Of a stretch of 64,000 bases of DNA, positions 39,401-48,548 are shown one piece after another (positions within the stretch are counted from its first letter, which is position 1; the number at the start of each line of letters is the position of its first letter). The DNA is from Toxorhynchites rutilus septentrionalis (lineage: Eukaryota; Arthropoda; Insecta; Diptera; Culicidae), in the NCBI RefSeq assembly GCF_029784135.1, contig NC_073745.1, forward strand, positions 55,457,205 through 55,521,204. Direction: 5' to 3'. Made by a program: the position numbers and the translations under genes. Under the pieces are notes generated by a model, which ran no database searches, was not told the DNA's origin, and saw only the letters and a program-made list of their open reading frames with translations.

Positions 39401-40013
39401 TTGTTGAAAACTCTGGAGAAGTTTGGCCGAAGGAAGTGAAGATTGGAAAATGATCGCTTCCGCAAGTATCATCGTGGATGTTCCAAGAAAGTTTTGAAGA
39501 TAGTTTGTCTGATACTATAGTGAGATCGATGGCTGAAGTAGTACCAGAATAATGGATTCTGGTGTGTTGGCCGTTGTTAAGAAGGAGAAGAGAATGGTCG
39601 GATATGAAATCCTCAATGATGGATCCTTTTCGATCGAGGTATGCACCTCCCCAGGCGTATGAGTGGGCGTTGAAATCACCCATAAGCATGATTGGGGCGG
39701 GAAGTTGGGCGAACAGATGGTCCAGTTGGCCGCGTAGAGTGTTCGGATCGGAATCATTAGTGATGTAGATGCTAACGACGGTGATTGGAAAGGGGTGTTT
39801 AATGCGCACTACCACTGCCTGAAGATCAGTGGTAATGGGAAGAAGATCATGTGGAGTGCCATCTTTGATTGCGATTGCAACTCCGTTTTTTGAGGGGTTG
39901 GGACCCTCTTTGAAATATGTGATATATTTTGAGATGAAGTGTTTATCGAAGTTGTTTGGAGTCATAGTTTCTTGAAGGGCTATGACTGTGGGATTAGAGT
40001 TTGAAATAAGCAT
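36465..40013 (-). CDS. LINE ORF2: endonuclease, reverse transcriptase, RNase H (copy 1)
   Basis: The frame has 1182 residues from the first ATG. Residues 1-210 are an apurinic-type endonuclease with VIALQET, LMGDFNAHSYAWG and SDHFPIF. Residues of about 400-720 are the reverse transcriptase, with GSTGPDDISYPMLKN, FRPITLLSCVGKVLEKM, FLDLSKAFDRAW, GFPQGSALSP and the catalytic YADD near 648. Residues of about 925-1045 are RNase H (VYTDGS, then FSAEAFAL, FSDSAS and WVPGHSGIRGNTAAD). A cysteine-histidine motif (CACNEAPVSVSHLLLEC) lies near the end. The protein nicks target DNA and copies its RNA there. The conserved endonuclease start IQWNIRSI lies in frame upstream of this ATG, so true initiation is probably upstream and non-canonical. 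Confidence 0.95.
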   Translation of the reverse strand: MLISNSNPTVIALQETMTPNNFDKHFISKYITYFKEGPNPSKNGVAIAIKDGTPHDLLPITTDLQAVVVRIKHPFPITVVSIYITNDSDPNTLRGQLDHLFAQLPAPIMLMGDFNAHSYAWGGAYLDRKGSIIEDFISDHSLLLLNNGQHTRIHYSGTTSAIDLTIVSDKLSSKLSWNIHDDTCGSDHFPIFTSFGQTSPEFSTRPRWKFEYADWAGYQFDIENRLSAKRDWTAKEFSKVVLEVAMVHIPRTSGIPGRKCVPWWSPELKAAIKGRRKALRKLRKAHPDSPLRPTLLAEFQRARKEAKTAINTAKHNSWVKFVSEINPNASTKDLWSKIGRLHGKKRSKEYNLLINGQYTNDRKIIAEAFGDFFASASSNQNYDQTFLTHKTECERIPIDFHTDVEFDFNKNLSLKELDWVLNKVKQGSTGPDDISYPMLKNLPHLGKKALLKLLNKVWDSGTLPSCWKEGLMICIPKPDMNNHLLDNFRPITLLSCVGKVLEKMVNRRLTTFLESNKLIDPRQFAFRAGKGTEDCLVAIEKILDDATEKLHHIDIVFLDLSKAFDRAWRYPVLKSLFDWGIRGRLGLFVKSFLENRSFKTVINNHQSSLKIPENGFPQGSALSPTLFNIAMQSLFEIIPDHIKVIVYADDITLISTSCFGLIQRKRLQKTLDSIQNWALKTGFKISPEKSKHIHIGKALRRRTYLQLNKIPIPTMRTLKILGVTFDKKLNFLSHSQKTKIATRKKLNIIKSIAGNLASGHRKTLLNVVNVWLVPQILYGIGTFSRGGDRVLNTIQPIYNKAIRLAIGAFPTSPTLAVMAESGQLPFTHLVTKAITNKAIRHLSLPESDHNVPLIHRAKTWFKNLTNKDLPDICERSSATGRNWNVKPPNINLELLKTVRAGDPSPKVKACFNNLVASNFQINHQVYTDGSVSADGVGCGVFESRYTGSFSLPPQCSIFSAEAFALLIATQECTHEFLPTTIFSDSASCLHDLLSGNSKHPWIKQTEEAASNKNISYCWVPGHSGIRGNTAADILAGKGSKIDPPDMPCPPSDIVRWVKQQVRESWDIGWINSRPTHLHKIKNSTLPWDDRLNSRERQVLTRLRIGHTNFTHSHLFCRAEKPQCACNEAPVSVSHLLLECQHTKDARVRHNIGQSLRDILSRDETQETNLIAFLKETDFFGKI

Positions 40014-40153
40014 TTTCAGTTCTAGAATATTTCGTCGGATACTTCTGATGTTCCATTGTATCCCGAATTTCTGTGTTGGAGTGAATGTGTTGGTGTTTTT
40101 AACTCTAATTCCTAAGTCTTAATTGTGTGTATGTTTGAACTATTCAAAGAGAA

Positions 40154-41584
40154 TTAGTTCGATGGTCCTTTACCCTTGGAAAGAGAAGCTTTCTTTGAGG
40201 TATTGGTGTTGTTTTTGTTTGGTGTAGAAGTCTTTGGAGTGTTTGTTGTGTTTGTGTTGTTTTTTGTTGAATGTGCGTTGCTGTTGTTGTTATTGTTGTT
40301 TTTTGTTTGATGTGTGTTGTTGTTGTTGTTGTTTTCTGTTGGGGTTGTATTGTTATTTGTTGTTGGTGTCTGTCTTTGTTCATTCTTAGTTCTTTTCTTG
40401 TCCTTGTTTGTTTGGGTCTCATCTTCAGATTTTTGATCTGACTCTGAGGATGATCCTTTAGTTATTTTTCTTTTGTTTTTGTTTTTGTTTGGAACATCAG
40501 ACGTGTCCATAGAAATGACTGATTCGCTTTCGGATTCAGTTGATGAACTACCAGTTGTTGAATCTGTCATGGTTGTATCGAATGTAGTGTCAATTGGGGG
40601 GGTGCTTTCGCGACTAGAAGTGGCCGAAGCGGCCGAGGCGCAGTTACATTTGCAGTTGCAGCTGGGTGCTGGCTTTTGCAAGTTGGAAAGTCTGTCTTGC
40701 AGAACACTTGCGAATGTTGGAGCATTGTTTTGAAGTTGCAGCTGTTCCTTTGCCTCTTTGTATGAGATTCCATTGTCGATTCTTATTCTGGTGATTTTAT
40801 TTTCGGTTTGCCATACGGGACAATTCCTACTAGAAGAGGAGTGGTTCCCTTGGCAGTTGACACAAAAAGCTGAAGCATCGCATACTTTGTTTGCGTCTGT
40901 TTGTTGTTCCGGATGTTCATGGCCGCAGTTTCTGCAAAGCGGATTTTCGCGTTTGCATCGCTTGTTCGTATGTCCAAATTTGTAGCACTTGTAGCATTGC
41001 ATGGGATTGGGATAAAAATTTCTAGTCCCGGCTCGAATGAACCCAAAGTAAATAAAATTGGGAACGACAGTTCCGCGAATGGTCAATATTAAAGTGGCCG
41101 TTGGCACAACAATGTTGTTGTCCTTTCTGGTGATGCGTTTGACGCTGATCACACCTTGAGCGGTGAGTTCTTTCACCAGTTCGGATTCCGGAAGGTCGAT
41201 AACTTCGCGGCAAGTCACAACGCATTTGCGTTGGTTTAAAGTTGGGTGGAAGATCACTTCTACAGGAGTATTATCAATCAGTTTGGTAATCGAAAGTAAC
41301 TTACCGACTGTATCCTCATCCCTGGTTGTCAAGATGTACTGGAGTTTATTTTTATCATCTCGCTGTGGTTTGGCGCTGTTGAATTTTTTTACAACTGCCT
41401 TGATGGTATTGCTGACTGTGAAGGGGTTTGTTGGAAGCACCTTGTCTCCTGTGGCTCTCAGAAGCAGTATCTGGAGATTACCGTTCGAGGGGTCCGCCCA
41501 TAGTGGAGCGGTGGCTTCGGTGGGCCTGCCCTCATAGAAATTTGTAGCCCGGCCTCCCGGAGGCCCGGAGCTACTTGAAGCCAT
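40154..41584 (-). CDS. LINE ORF1: gag-like RNA-binding protein (copy 1)
   Basis: 476 residues. After an N-terminal MASSSSGPPGGRA comes a predicted RNA-binding fold. Three CCHC-type zinc knuckles lie in the middle: CYKCYKFGHTNKRC, CRNCGHEHPEQQTDANKVC and CVNCQGNHSSSSRNC. The C-terminal third is a low-complexity Asn/Thr/Lys tail encoded by TTG-rich repeats on the plus strand. This protein would package LINE RNA into a ribonucleoprotein particle. ORF2 follows after a short spacer. Confidence 0.92.
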   Translation of the reverse strand: MASSSSGPPGGRATNFYEGRPTEATAPLWADPSNGNLQILLLRATGDKVLPTNPFTVSNTIKAVVKKFNSAKPQRDDKNKLQYILTTRDEDTVGKLLSITKLIDNTPVEVIFHPTLNQRKCVVTCREVIDLPESELVKELTAQGVISVKRITRKDNNIVVPTATLILTIRGTVVPNFIYFGFIRAGTRNFYPNPMQCYKCYKFGHTNKRCKRENPLCRNCGHEHPEQQTDANKVCDASAFCVNCQGNHSSSSRNCPVWQTENKITRIRIDNGISYKEAKEQLQLQNNAPTFASVLQDRLSNLQKPAPSCNCKCNCASAASATSSRESTPPIDTTFDTTMTDSTTGSSSTESESESVISMDTSDVPNKNKNKRKITKGSSSESDQKSEDETQTNKDKKRTKNEQRQTPTTNNNTTPTENNNNNNTHQTKNNNNNNSNAHSTKNNTNTTNTPKTSTPNKNNTNTSKKASLSKGKGPSN

Positions 41585-42923
41585 GCTTCTGCTTGACTAT
41601 ACCTAGGTTATAGTCAGCAGGTACGGATATGAAATCACTAAAATTCCTTATTGGGAGATATTCACTAAGGGGTATGTTCCCAGAAAATTACACTTTGTTC
41701 TAGTAAAGCACTTTGAAAAGCCACCAATGGGTGCGGAAAATTGCAAATCACACTTAATATAATAATTGCTTCCGTCACTTCACTTGCTTGTATGCGTGTT
41801 TTTCTTTTTAGATTTTATTTAATAATAAAGATTCACTACACTACAATATAACTGGCAACACTGCCCGAAAGAAAAAGGGGGCGTGGCGTCGGTGACGCCG
41901 AAAAAGCGCGCGCTTTTTCCGGCAAGCCGGTGAGCGCCCGCTCTCCACGGTCGAAGCGAGCTATTGCCTTTTCCCGCTCTCCTTCTGCTGTCACCTTAAA
42001 ACTTATTCTAACAAATCTCCTTCCACAATCGCCAGGGGGAACGTCCCAGTCCGCTGTCCAGAAACGCCAAAACTCCGAGCTGCTGAAAGAAAAATCGACC
42101 TTCTCGGTCGGAGGTTAAAATCAGTATGATGTATTTTTTCACGTTTCACGTTTCTTTGTTTTTAAGAGGCTTTAAACTTTGCAGTTCATTCGCCTCCAGC
42201 CCAGTGAAGAGCCACAATAAAACCAGTCCAGAGGGGACTGGCGAAAGGGAAACCAACAAAATCACTCATCAGACCTGTCCGCTCGACTCTCGGTTAAAGA
42301 AGAAGGTAGGAAGGGATCCTATGCTTCATAAGATATTTAATATATGCTGTAAAGAAAAGTAAAAATTTACTGATCCGAGGACCAAAGCAGTAACGAAGCA
42401 CAAGTGACCTAGCGAAAGGCGTGTTCCAAAGCCAAAAAACAAAACGGCCCCTCTCAGGAGGATAGGAAGGAAAGGAGTGGAAAGGATTTGGGTGGGATTA
42501 GTGGATTGGAAGGGGGTGGGAGTGGTATGGGAAGGAAAGAGGGGAGGAGTAGGTGTGGGGTGGGGTGAAATGAAATGAAATACAGTTTGAATAGATAATA
42601 AAATATAGTGGTTTTGAATTTAATGGTATATAGTATAGCTGAAAAATGGAGAGGTTTATTTAATGAATTTATTCTCCTTGGTGAGTGTGGCTGTAGGAAT
42701 AGGAAGTTGATTAAAGTATAATGTAATGGATAGAAGATAGATGTGGGTATGAAAGTATATATTATATTATTTGTTATTTAATATTATTGAATGCGTGTAT
42801 ATACATGTATGAATACCTTCCTTCCGACCCGTACATACATGTGTATACACACATAAACACGCATACATGACTGTGAAGTGGCGAACTTTAATAAGCACTT
42901 TCCAAGGTATTTAGTATTTCGGT

Positions 42924-45900
42924 TTAGATTTTACCAAAGAAGTCGGTTTCTTTCAGAAACGCAATTAAATTGGTTTCTTGGGTCTCGTCTCTACTGAGGA
43001 TATCTCGGAGACTCTGACCTATGTTGTGTCGGACTCGAGCATCTTTGGTATGTTGACATTCAAGTAAAAGATGGCTAACGGAAACCGGAGCTTCGTTGCA
43101 GGCACATTGGGGTTTTTCGGCTCTGCAGAACAAGTGTGAGTGGGTGAAGTTAGTGTGCCCAATTCGAAGACGGGTAAGGACTTGCCTTTCCCTACTATTG
43201 AGGCGGTCATCCCAAGGGAGAGTGGAATTTTTAATTTTATGAAGATGAGTGGGACGGCTGTTTATCCAGCCTATGTCCCAGCTTTCACGGACTTGCTGTT
43301 TTACCCAGCGGACAATGTCAGATGGAGGACAGGGCATGTCTGGGGGATCTATTTTGCTGCCCTTGCCGGCCAGTATGTCGGCGGCTGTGTTTCCACGGAT
43401 TCCTGAGTGACCAGGAACCCAGCAGAAGGAGATGTTTTTATTTGAAGCAGCCTCTTCTGTTTGCTTAATCCATGGGTGTTTGCTGTTTCCACTCAGAAGA
43501 TCGTGGAGACAGCTAGCTGAGTCTGAGAATATTGTGGTAGGAAGAAACTCATGGGTGCATTCTTGGGTAGCTATTAAAAGGGCGAAAGCTTCCGCACTGA
43601 AGATGGAGCATTGCGGTGGAAGAGAAAAGCTACCAGTGTATCTACTCTCAAAGATTCCACATCCAACTCCATCGGCACTGACTGAACCATCTGTGTATAC
43701 CTGGTGGTTGATTTGAAAATTGGATGCAACGAGGTTATTGAAGCAGGCTTTGACTTTTGGAGAAGGGTCTCCCGCCCGAACTGCCTTGAGAAGTTCAAGG
43801 TTAATGTTCGGCGGTTTGACGTTCCAATTTCTTCCCGTCGCAGATGAACGTTCACATATATCGGGAAGATCTTTGTTCGTGAGATTTTTGAACCATGTTT
43901 TAGCTCTATGTATTAATGGGACATTGTGGTCGCTTTCGGGGAGTGACAAGTGACGGATGGCTTTATTCGTGATGGCTTTTGTTACCAGGTGGGTGAAGGG
44001 AAGTTGCCCACTTTCTGCCATTACAGCAAGAGTAGGACTGGTGGGAAAAGCGCCAATTGCGAGCCGAATTGCTTTATTGTAAATTGGTTGAATGGTGTTT
44101 AACACCCTGTCCCCTCCACGGCTGAAGGTGCCTATTCCGTAAAGGATTTGTGGGACCAACCAAACATTTACAACATTTAGCAACGTCTTTCTATGACCAG
44201 AGGCTAGGTTGCCTGCGATAGACTTGATGATGTTCAATTTCTTTCTGGTGGCTATTTTGGTCTTTTGGGAATGTGATAGGAAGTTGAGTTTCTTGTCGAA
44301 AGTAACCCCTAGTATTTTCAATGTCCTCATTGTAGGGATCGGGATTTTGTTGAGCTGAAGATAGGTTCTCCTTCTGAGAGCTTTTCCGATATGTATGTGT
44401 TTGGATTTCTCCGGGGAAATTTTAAAACCTGTTTTTAGAGCCCAGTTTTGGATGGAGTCTAAGGTTTTTTGAAGCCTCTTTCTCTGAATTAAGCCGAAGC
44501 AGCTCGTAGAGATAAGAGTGATGTCATCTGCATAGACTATGACCTTTATATGGTCCGGGATAATCTCGAATAGAGATTGCATGGCAATGTTGAAGAGGGT
44601 TGGTGAAAGTGCTGAGCCTTGTGGGAAGCCGTTTTCTGGGATTTTTAGAGAAGATTGGTGGTTGTTAATAACGGTTTTGAAAGACCGGTTTTCTAGAAAA
44701 CTTTTAACGAAGAGACCTAATCTCCCACGAATCCCCCAGTCGAAAAGGCTTTTCAACACTGGGTACCTCCATGCCCGATCGAAGGCCTTGGATAAATCCA
44801 GGGAAACAATATCAATGTGGTGTAATTTTTCAGTTGCGTCGTCTAGGGTTTTTTCGATTGCTACAAGGCAATCTTCTGTACCTTTTCCCGCACGGAAGGC
44901 GAATTGTCTGGGATCAATCAGCTTATTTGACTCTAGAAAAGTCGTTAAGCGTCGATTGACCATTTTTTCCAAGACTTTCCCAACACAACTTAGGAGAGTG
45001 ATGGGGCGGAAATTGTCAAGAAGATGGTTGTTCATGTCTGGTTTCGGGATACAGATCATTAAACCCTCTTTCCAGCAACTGGGAAGGGTTCCACTGTCCC
45101 AGACTTTGTTGAGGAGCTTCAGAAGTGCTTTTTTCCCGAGATGGGGTAGATTCTTAAGCATAGGGTAGCTAATGTCATCAGGTCCTGTGGATCCTTGTTT
45201 GACTTTGTTCAGTACCCAATCGAGCTCTTTGAGGGAGAGGTTTTTGTTGAAGTCAAATTCCACATCGGTATGAAAATCGATGGGAATTCTTTCGCATTCC
45301 GTTTTGTGGGTTAGAAAGGTTTGGTCGTAGTTTTGATTGGAGGAGGCGGAAGCAAAGAAATCTCCAAACGCCTCGGCGATGATTTTCCGGTCATTGGTGT
45401 ATTGACCGTTAATTAGAAGATTATATTCTTTGCTTCTTTTCTTTCCATGAAGCCTGCCAATCTTACTCCATAAATCCTTTGTTGACGCGTTGGGATTAAT
45501 TTCGCTGACGAATTTAACCCAACTGTTGTGCTTGGCTGTGTTGATAGCAGTCTTAGCTTCTTTGCGAGCCCTTTGGAACTCTGCAAGCAGAGTGGGTCTC
45601 AGTGGGCTGTCCGGATGGGTCTTTCTTAATTTGCGTAGGGCCTTACGTCGACCTTTGATCGCTGCCTTCAGCTCAGGCGACCACCATGGGACACATTTCC
45701 TGCCAGGGATGCCACTGGTTCTGGGGATGTGCACCATTGCAACTTCTAGGACAACTTTGGAGAATTCCTCAGCTGTCCAATCTCGTTTAGCGGAGAGGCG
45801 GTTTTCAATGTCAAACTGATAGCCAGCCCAGTCAGCGTATTCAAATTTCCATCTTGGCCTTGTTGAAAACTCTGGAGAAGTTTGGCCGAAGGAAGTGAAG

Positions 45901-46472
45901 ATTGGAAAATGATCGCTTCCGCAAGTATCATCGTGGATGTTCCAAGAAAGTTTTGAAGATAGTTTGTCTGATACTATAGTGAGATCGATGGCTGAAGTAG
46001 TACCAGAATAATGGATTCTGGTGTGTTGGCCGTTGTTAAGAAGGAGAAGAGAATGGTCGGATATGAAATCCTCAATGATGGATCCTTTTCGATCGAGGTA
46101 TGCACCTCCCCAGGCGTATGAGTGGGCGTTGAAATCACCCATAAGCATGATTGGGGCGGGAAGTTGGGCGAACAGATGGTCCAGTTGGCCGCGTAGAGTG
46201 TTCGGATCGGAATCATTAGTGATGTAGATGCTAACGACGGTGATTGGAAAGGGGTGTTTAATGCGCACTACCACTGCCTGAAGATCAGTGGTAATGGGAA
46301 GAAGATCATGTGGAGTGCCATCTTTGATTGCGATTGCAACTCCGTTTTTTGAGGGGTTGGGACCCTCTTTGAAATATGTGATATATTTTGAGATGAAGTG
46401 TTTATCGAAGTTGTTTGGAGTCATAGTTTCTTGAAGGGCTATGACTGTGGGATTAGAGTTTGAAATAAGCAT
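42924..46472 (-). CDS. LINE ORF2 (copy 2), intact frame
   Basis: 1182 residues with the same endonuclease, reverse transcriptase (YADD) and RNase H modules as copy 1. I count seven amino acid differences, for example FLDLSKAFD versus SLDLSKAFD just before the catalytic Asp of the first RT motif, and GCGVFES versus GCGIFES in RNase H. No stop or frameshift. The frame is intact, but the parent element is disabled for ORF1 by the LTR insertion. Confidence 0.94.
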   Translation of the reverse strand: MLISNSNPTVIALQETMTPNNFDKHFISKYITYFKEGPNPSKNGVAIAIKDGTPHDLLPITTDLQAVVVRIKHPFPITVVSIYITNDSDPNTLRGQLDHLFAQLPAPIMLMGDFNAHSYAWGGAYLDRKGSIIEDFISDHSLLLLNNGQHTRIHYSGTTSAIDLTIVSDKLSSKLSWNIHDDTCGSDHFPIFTSFGQTSPEFSTRPRWKFEYADWAGYQFDIENRLSAKRDWTAEEFSKVVLEVAMVHIPRTSGIPGRKCVPWWSPELKAAIKGRRKALRKLRKTHPDSPLRPTLLAEFQRARKEAKTAINTAKHNSWVKFVSEINPNASTKDLWSKIGRLHGKKRSKEYNLLINGQYTNDRKIIAEAFGDFFASASSNQNYDQTFLTHKTECERIPIDFHTDVEFDFNKNLSLKELDWVLNKVKQGSTGPDDISYPMLKNLPHLGKKALLKLLNKVWDSGTLPSCWKEGLMICIPKPDMNNHLLDNFRPITLLSCVGKVLEKMVNRRLTTFLESNKLIDPRQFAFRAGKGTEDCLVAIEKTLDDATEKLHHIDIVSLDLSKAFDRAWRYPVLKSLFDWGIRGRLGLFVKSFLENRSFKTVINNHQSSLKIPENGFPQGSALSPTLFNIAMQSLFEIIPDHIKVIVYADDITLISTSCFGLIQRKRLQKTLDSIQNWALKTGFKISPEKSKHIHIGKALRRRTYLQLNKIPIPTMRTLKILGVTFDKKLNFLSHSQKTKIATRKKLNIIKSIAGNLASGHRKTLLNVVNVWLVPQILYGIGTFSRGGDRVLNTIQPIYNKAIRLAIGAFPTSPTLAVMAESGQLPFTHLVTKAITNKAIRHLSLPESDHNVPLIHRAKTWFKNLTNKDLPDICERSSATGRNWNVKPPNINLELLKAVRAGDPSPKVKACFNNLVASNFQINHQVYTDGSVSADGVGCGIFESRYTGSFSLPPQCSIFSAEAFALLIATQECTHEFLPTTIFSDSASCLHDLLSGNSKHPWIKQTEEAASNKNISFCWVPGHSGIRGNTAADILAGKGSKIDPPDMPCPPSDIVRWVKQQVRESWDIGWINSRPTHLHKIKNSTLPWDDRLNSRERQVLTRLRIGHTNFTHSHLFCRAEKPQCACNEAPVSVSHLLLECQHTKDARVRHNIGQSLRDILSRDETQETNLIAFLKETDFFGKI

Positions 46473-46612
46473 TTTCAGTTCTAGAATATTTCGTCGGATA
46501 CTTCTGATGTTCCATTGTATCCCGAATTTCTGTGTTGGAGTGAATGTGTTGGTGTTTTTAACTCTAATTCCTAAGTCTTAATTGTGTGTATGTTTGAACT
46601 ATTCAAAGAGAA

Positions 46613-48022
46613 TTAGTTCGATGGTCCTTTACCCTTGGAAAGAGAAGCTTTCTTTGAGGTATTGGTGTTGTTTTTGTTTGGTGTAGAAGTCTTTGGAGTG
46701 TTTGTTGTGTTTGTGTTGTTTTTTGTTGAATGTGCGTTGCTGTTGTTGTTATTGTTGTTTTTTGTTTGATGTGTGTTGTTGTTGTTGTTGTTTTCTGTTG
46801 GGGTTGTATTGTTATTTGTTGTTGGTGTCTGTCTTTGTTCATTCTTAGTTCTTTTCTTGTCCTTGTTTGTTTGGGTCTCATCTTCAGATTTTTGATCTGA
46901 CTCTGAGGATGATCCTTTAGTTATTTTTCTTTTGTTTTTGTTTTTGTTTGGAACATCAGACGTGTCCATAGAAATGACTGATTCGCTTTCGGATTCAGTT
47001 GATGAACTACCAGTTGTTGAATCTGTCATGGTTGTATCGAATGTAGTGTCAATTGGGGGGGTGCTTTCGCGACTAGAAGTGGCCGAAGCGGCCGAGGCGC
47101 AGTTACATTTGCAGTTGCAGCTGGGTGCTGGCTTTTGCAAGTTGGAAAGTCTGTCTTGCAGAACACTTGCGAATGTTGGAGCATTGTTTTGAAGTTGCAG
47201 CTGTTCCTTTGCCTCTTTGTATGAGATTCCATTGTCGATTCTTATTCTGGTGATTTTATTTTCGGTTTGCCATACGGGACAATTCCTACTAGAAGAGGAG
47301 TGGTTTCCTTGGCAGTTGACACAAAAAGCTGAAGCATCGCATACTTTGTTTGCGTCTGTTTGTTGTTCCGGATGTTCATGGCCGCAGTTTCTGCAAAGCG
47401 GATTTTCGCGTTTGCATCGCTTGTTCGTATGTCCAAATTTGTAGCACTTGTAGCATTGCATGGGATTGGGATAAAAATTTCTAGTCCCGGCTCGAATGAA
47501 CCCAAAGTAAATAAAATTGGGAACGACAGTTCCGCGAATGGTCAATATTAAAGTGGCCGTTGGCACAACAATGTTGTTGTCCTTTCTGGTGATGCGTTTG
47601 ACGCCGATCACACCTTGAGCGGTGAGTTCTTTCACCAGTTCGGATTCCGGAAGGTCGATAACTTCGCGGCAAGTCACAACGCATTTGCGTTGGTTTAAAG
47701 TTGGGTGGAAGATCACTTCTACAGGAGTATTATCAATCAGTTTGGTAATCGAAAGTAACTTACCGACTGTATCCTCATCCCTGGTTGTCAAGATGTACTG
47801 GAGTTTCTTTTTATCATCTCGCTGTGGTTTGGCGCTGTTGAATTTTTTTACAACTGCCTTGATGGTATTGCTTGTGTGATACACGTCATTAAGGAATTGT
47901 GAAATGAGCTTATTGACTAATAGAAGTGCCAACCGAACTGAACTAGATGTACTCAGGTGACACGGGCGGTGAACCAGTATGAACCACACCACTATATGAT
48001 ACAAGGGATACTTGTATCTCAT
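46613..48022 (-). pseudogene. LINE ORF1 (copy 2), 5' part replaced by antisense LTR sequence
   Basis: The zinc-knuckle and Asn/Thr-rich parts are intact, but residues before SNTIKAVVKKF are cut off at the LTR junction (47872). By chance the antisense LTR supplies an ATG and an in-frame leader (MRYKYPLYHIVVWFILVHRP, then more), giving a 469-residue chimeric frame. The original N-terminus (MASSSSGPPGG) lies beyond the LTR element at 52672-52502. A function for the fusion is not implied. Confidence 0.85.
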
Positions 48023-48143
48023 AGCAGGCGATACTTTGGTTAACGTGTGTAACCATGACTCGTGCTCTTTCCTCTGTGGGCGTTCGTGCTAGTAAGACGT
48101 GATTTAACATTGGGGGATTCCTCTTCGGAGCCAGAATTGCACA
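47873..48143 (+). repeat. Left LTR
   Basis: 271 bp, TGTGTGATAC ... GAATTGCACA. The primer-binding-like site starts just after, at about 48145. Confidence 0.93.
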
Positions 48144-48299
48144 TTGGCGATCCTGCCGGGAGCTTTAATTGAAAAAAGACCAATATGGTTTATATTCGGA
48201 CTATTAATTCCCATAAATATAGCAAGTTCTTGAAACGAAGAGAATCCCCCAAACAAACAATGTAAGTAAAAGTGAAAATCAAGTAATGTATGAAAAATT

Positions 48300-48548
48300 T
48301 GTGATGCAAGATGTCTGCACGGCAATAGCGAGACGGGATGTCCGCACGAAAAAAAAGCGAGACGGGATGTCCGCATGAGAAAGCGAGACGAGATGTCCGC
48401 ACGGCAAAAGCGAGACGGGATGTCCGCAAGAAAGCGGAGCGGGATGTCCGCACGGCAAAAGCGAGACGGGATGTCTGCACAGAGATAGAGACGCGAGATG
48501 TCAGCACGAAAAACGCGAGACGGGCTGTCCGCACAGCATAGCGAGATA
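48300..48548. repeat. 27-bp minisatellite inside the LTR element
   Basis: About nine tandem, imperfect units of 24-29 bp share the core GCGAGACGGGATGTCCGCAC, usually followed by GGCAAAA. Unit length varies in the A-rich spacer. Both strands are open through most of it, giving repetitive Arg/Asp/Val or Leu/Ala/Thr-rich frames. I regard these as products of the repeat, not genes. Confidence 0.9.

Larger units (their letters stand above)
35684..42128 (-). mobile_element. Full-length I-clade-like LINE, copy 1
   Basis: A 6.4-kb non-LTR retrotransposon runs from its 5' end near 42128 to its 3' end near 35684. It has a GC-rich 5'-UTR (41585-42128), ORF1 (41584-40154), ORF2 (40013-36465) and a 0.8-kb 3'-UTR. 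ATGTATTTTT lies at both borders (35674-35683 and 42129-42138), consistent with a 10-bp target duplication. Both ORFs are uninterrupted. Copy 2 follows directly in the same orientation. An ORF1 with zinc knuckles plus an endonuclease-RT-RNase H ORF2 fits the I/Loa groups; the exact clade is not proven. Confidence 0.92.

Noticed and set aside
48300..48548. CRISPR-like array
   Set aside because: Spacer lengths vary and spacers are A-rich repeats of each other; this is a eukaryotic minisatellite inside an LTR element.
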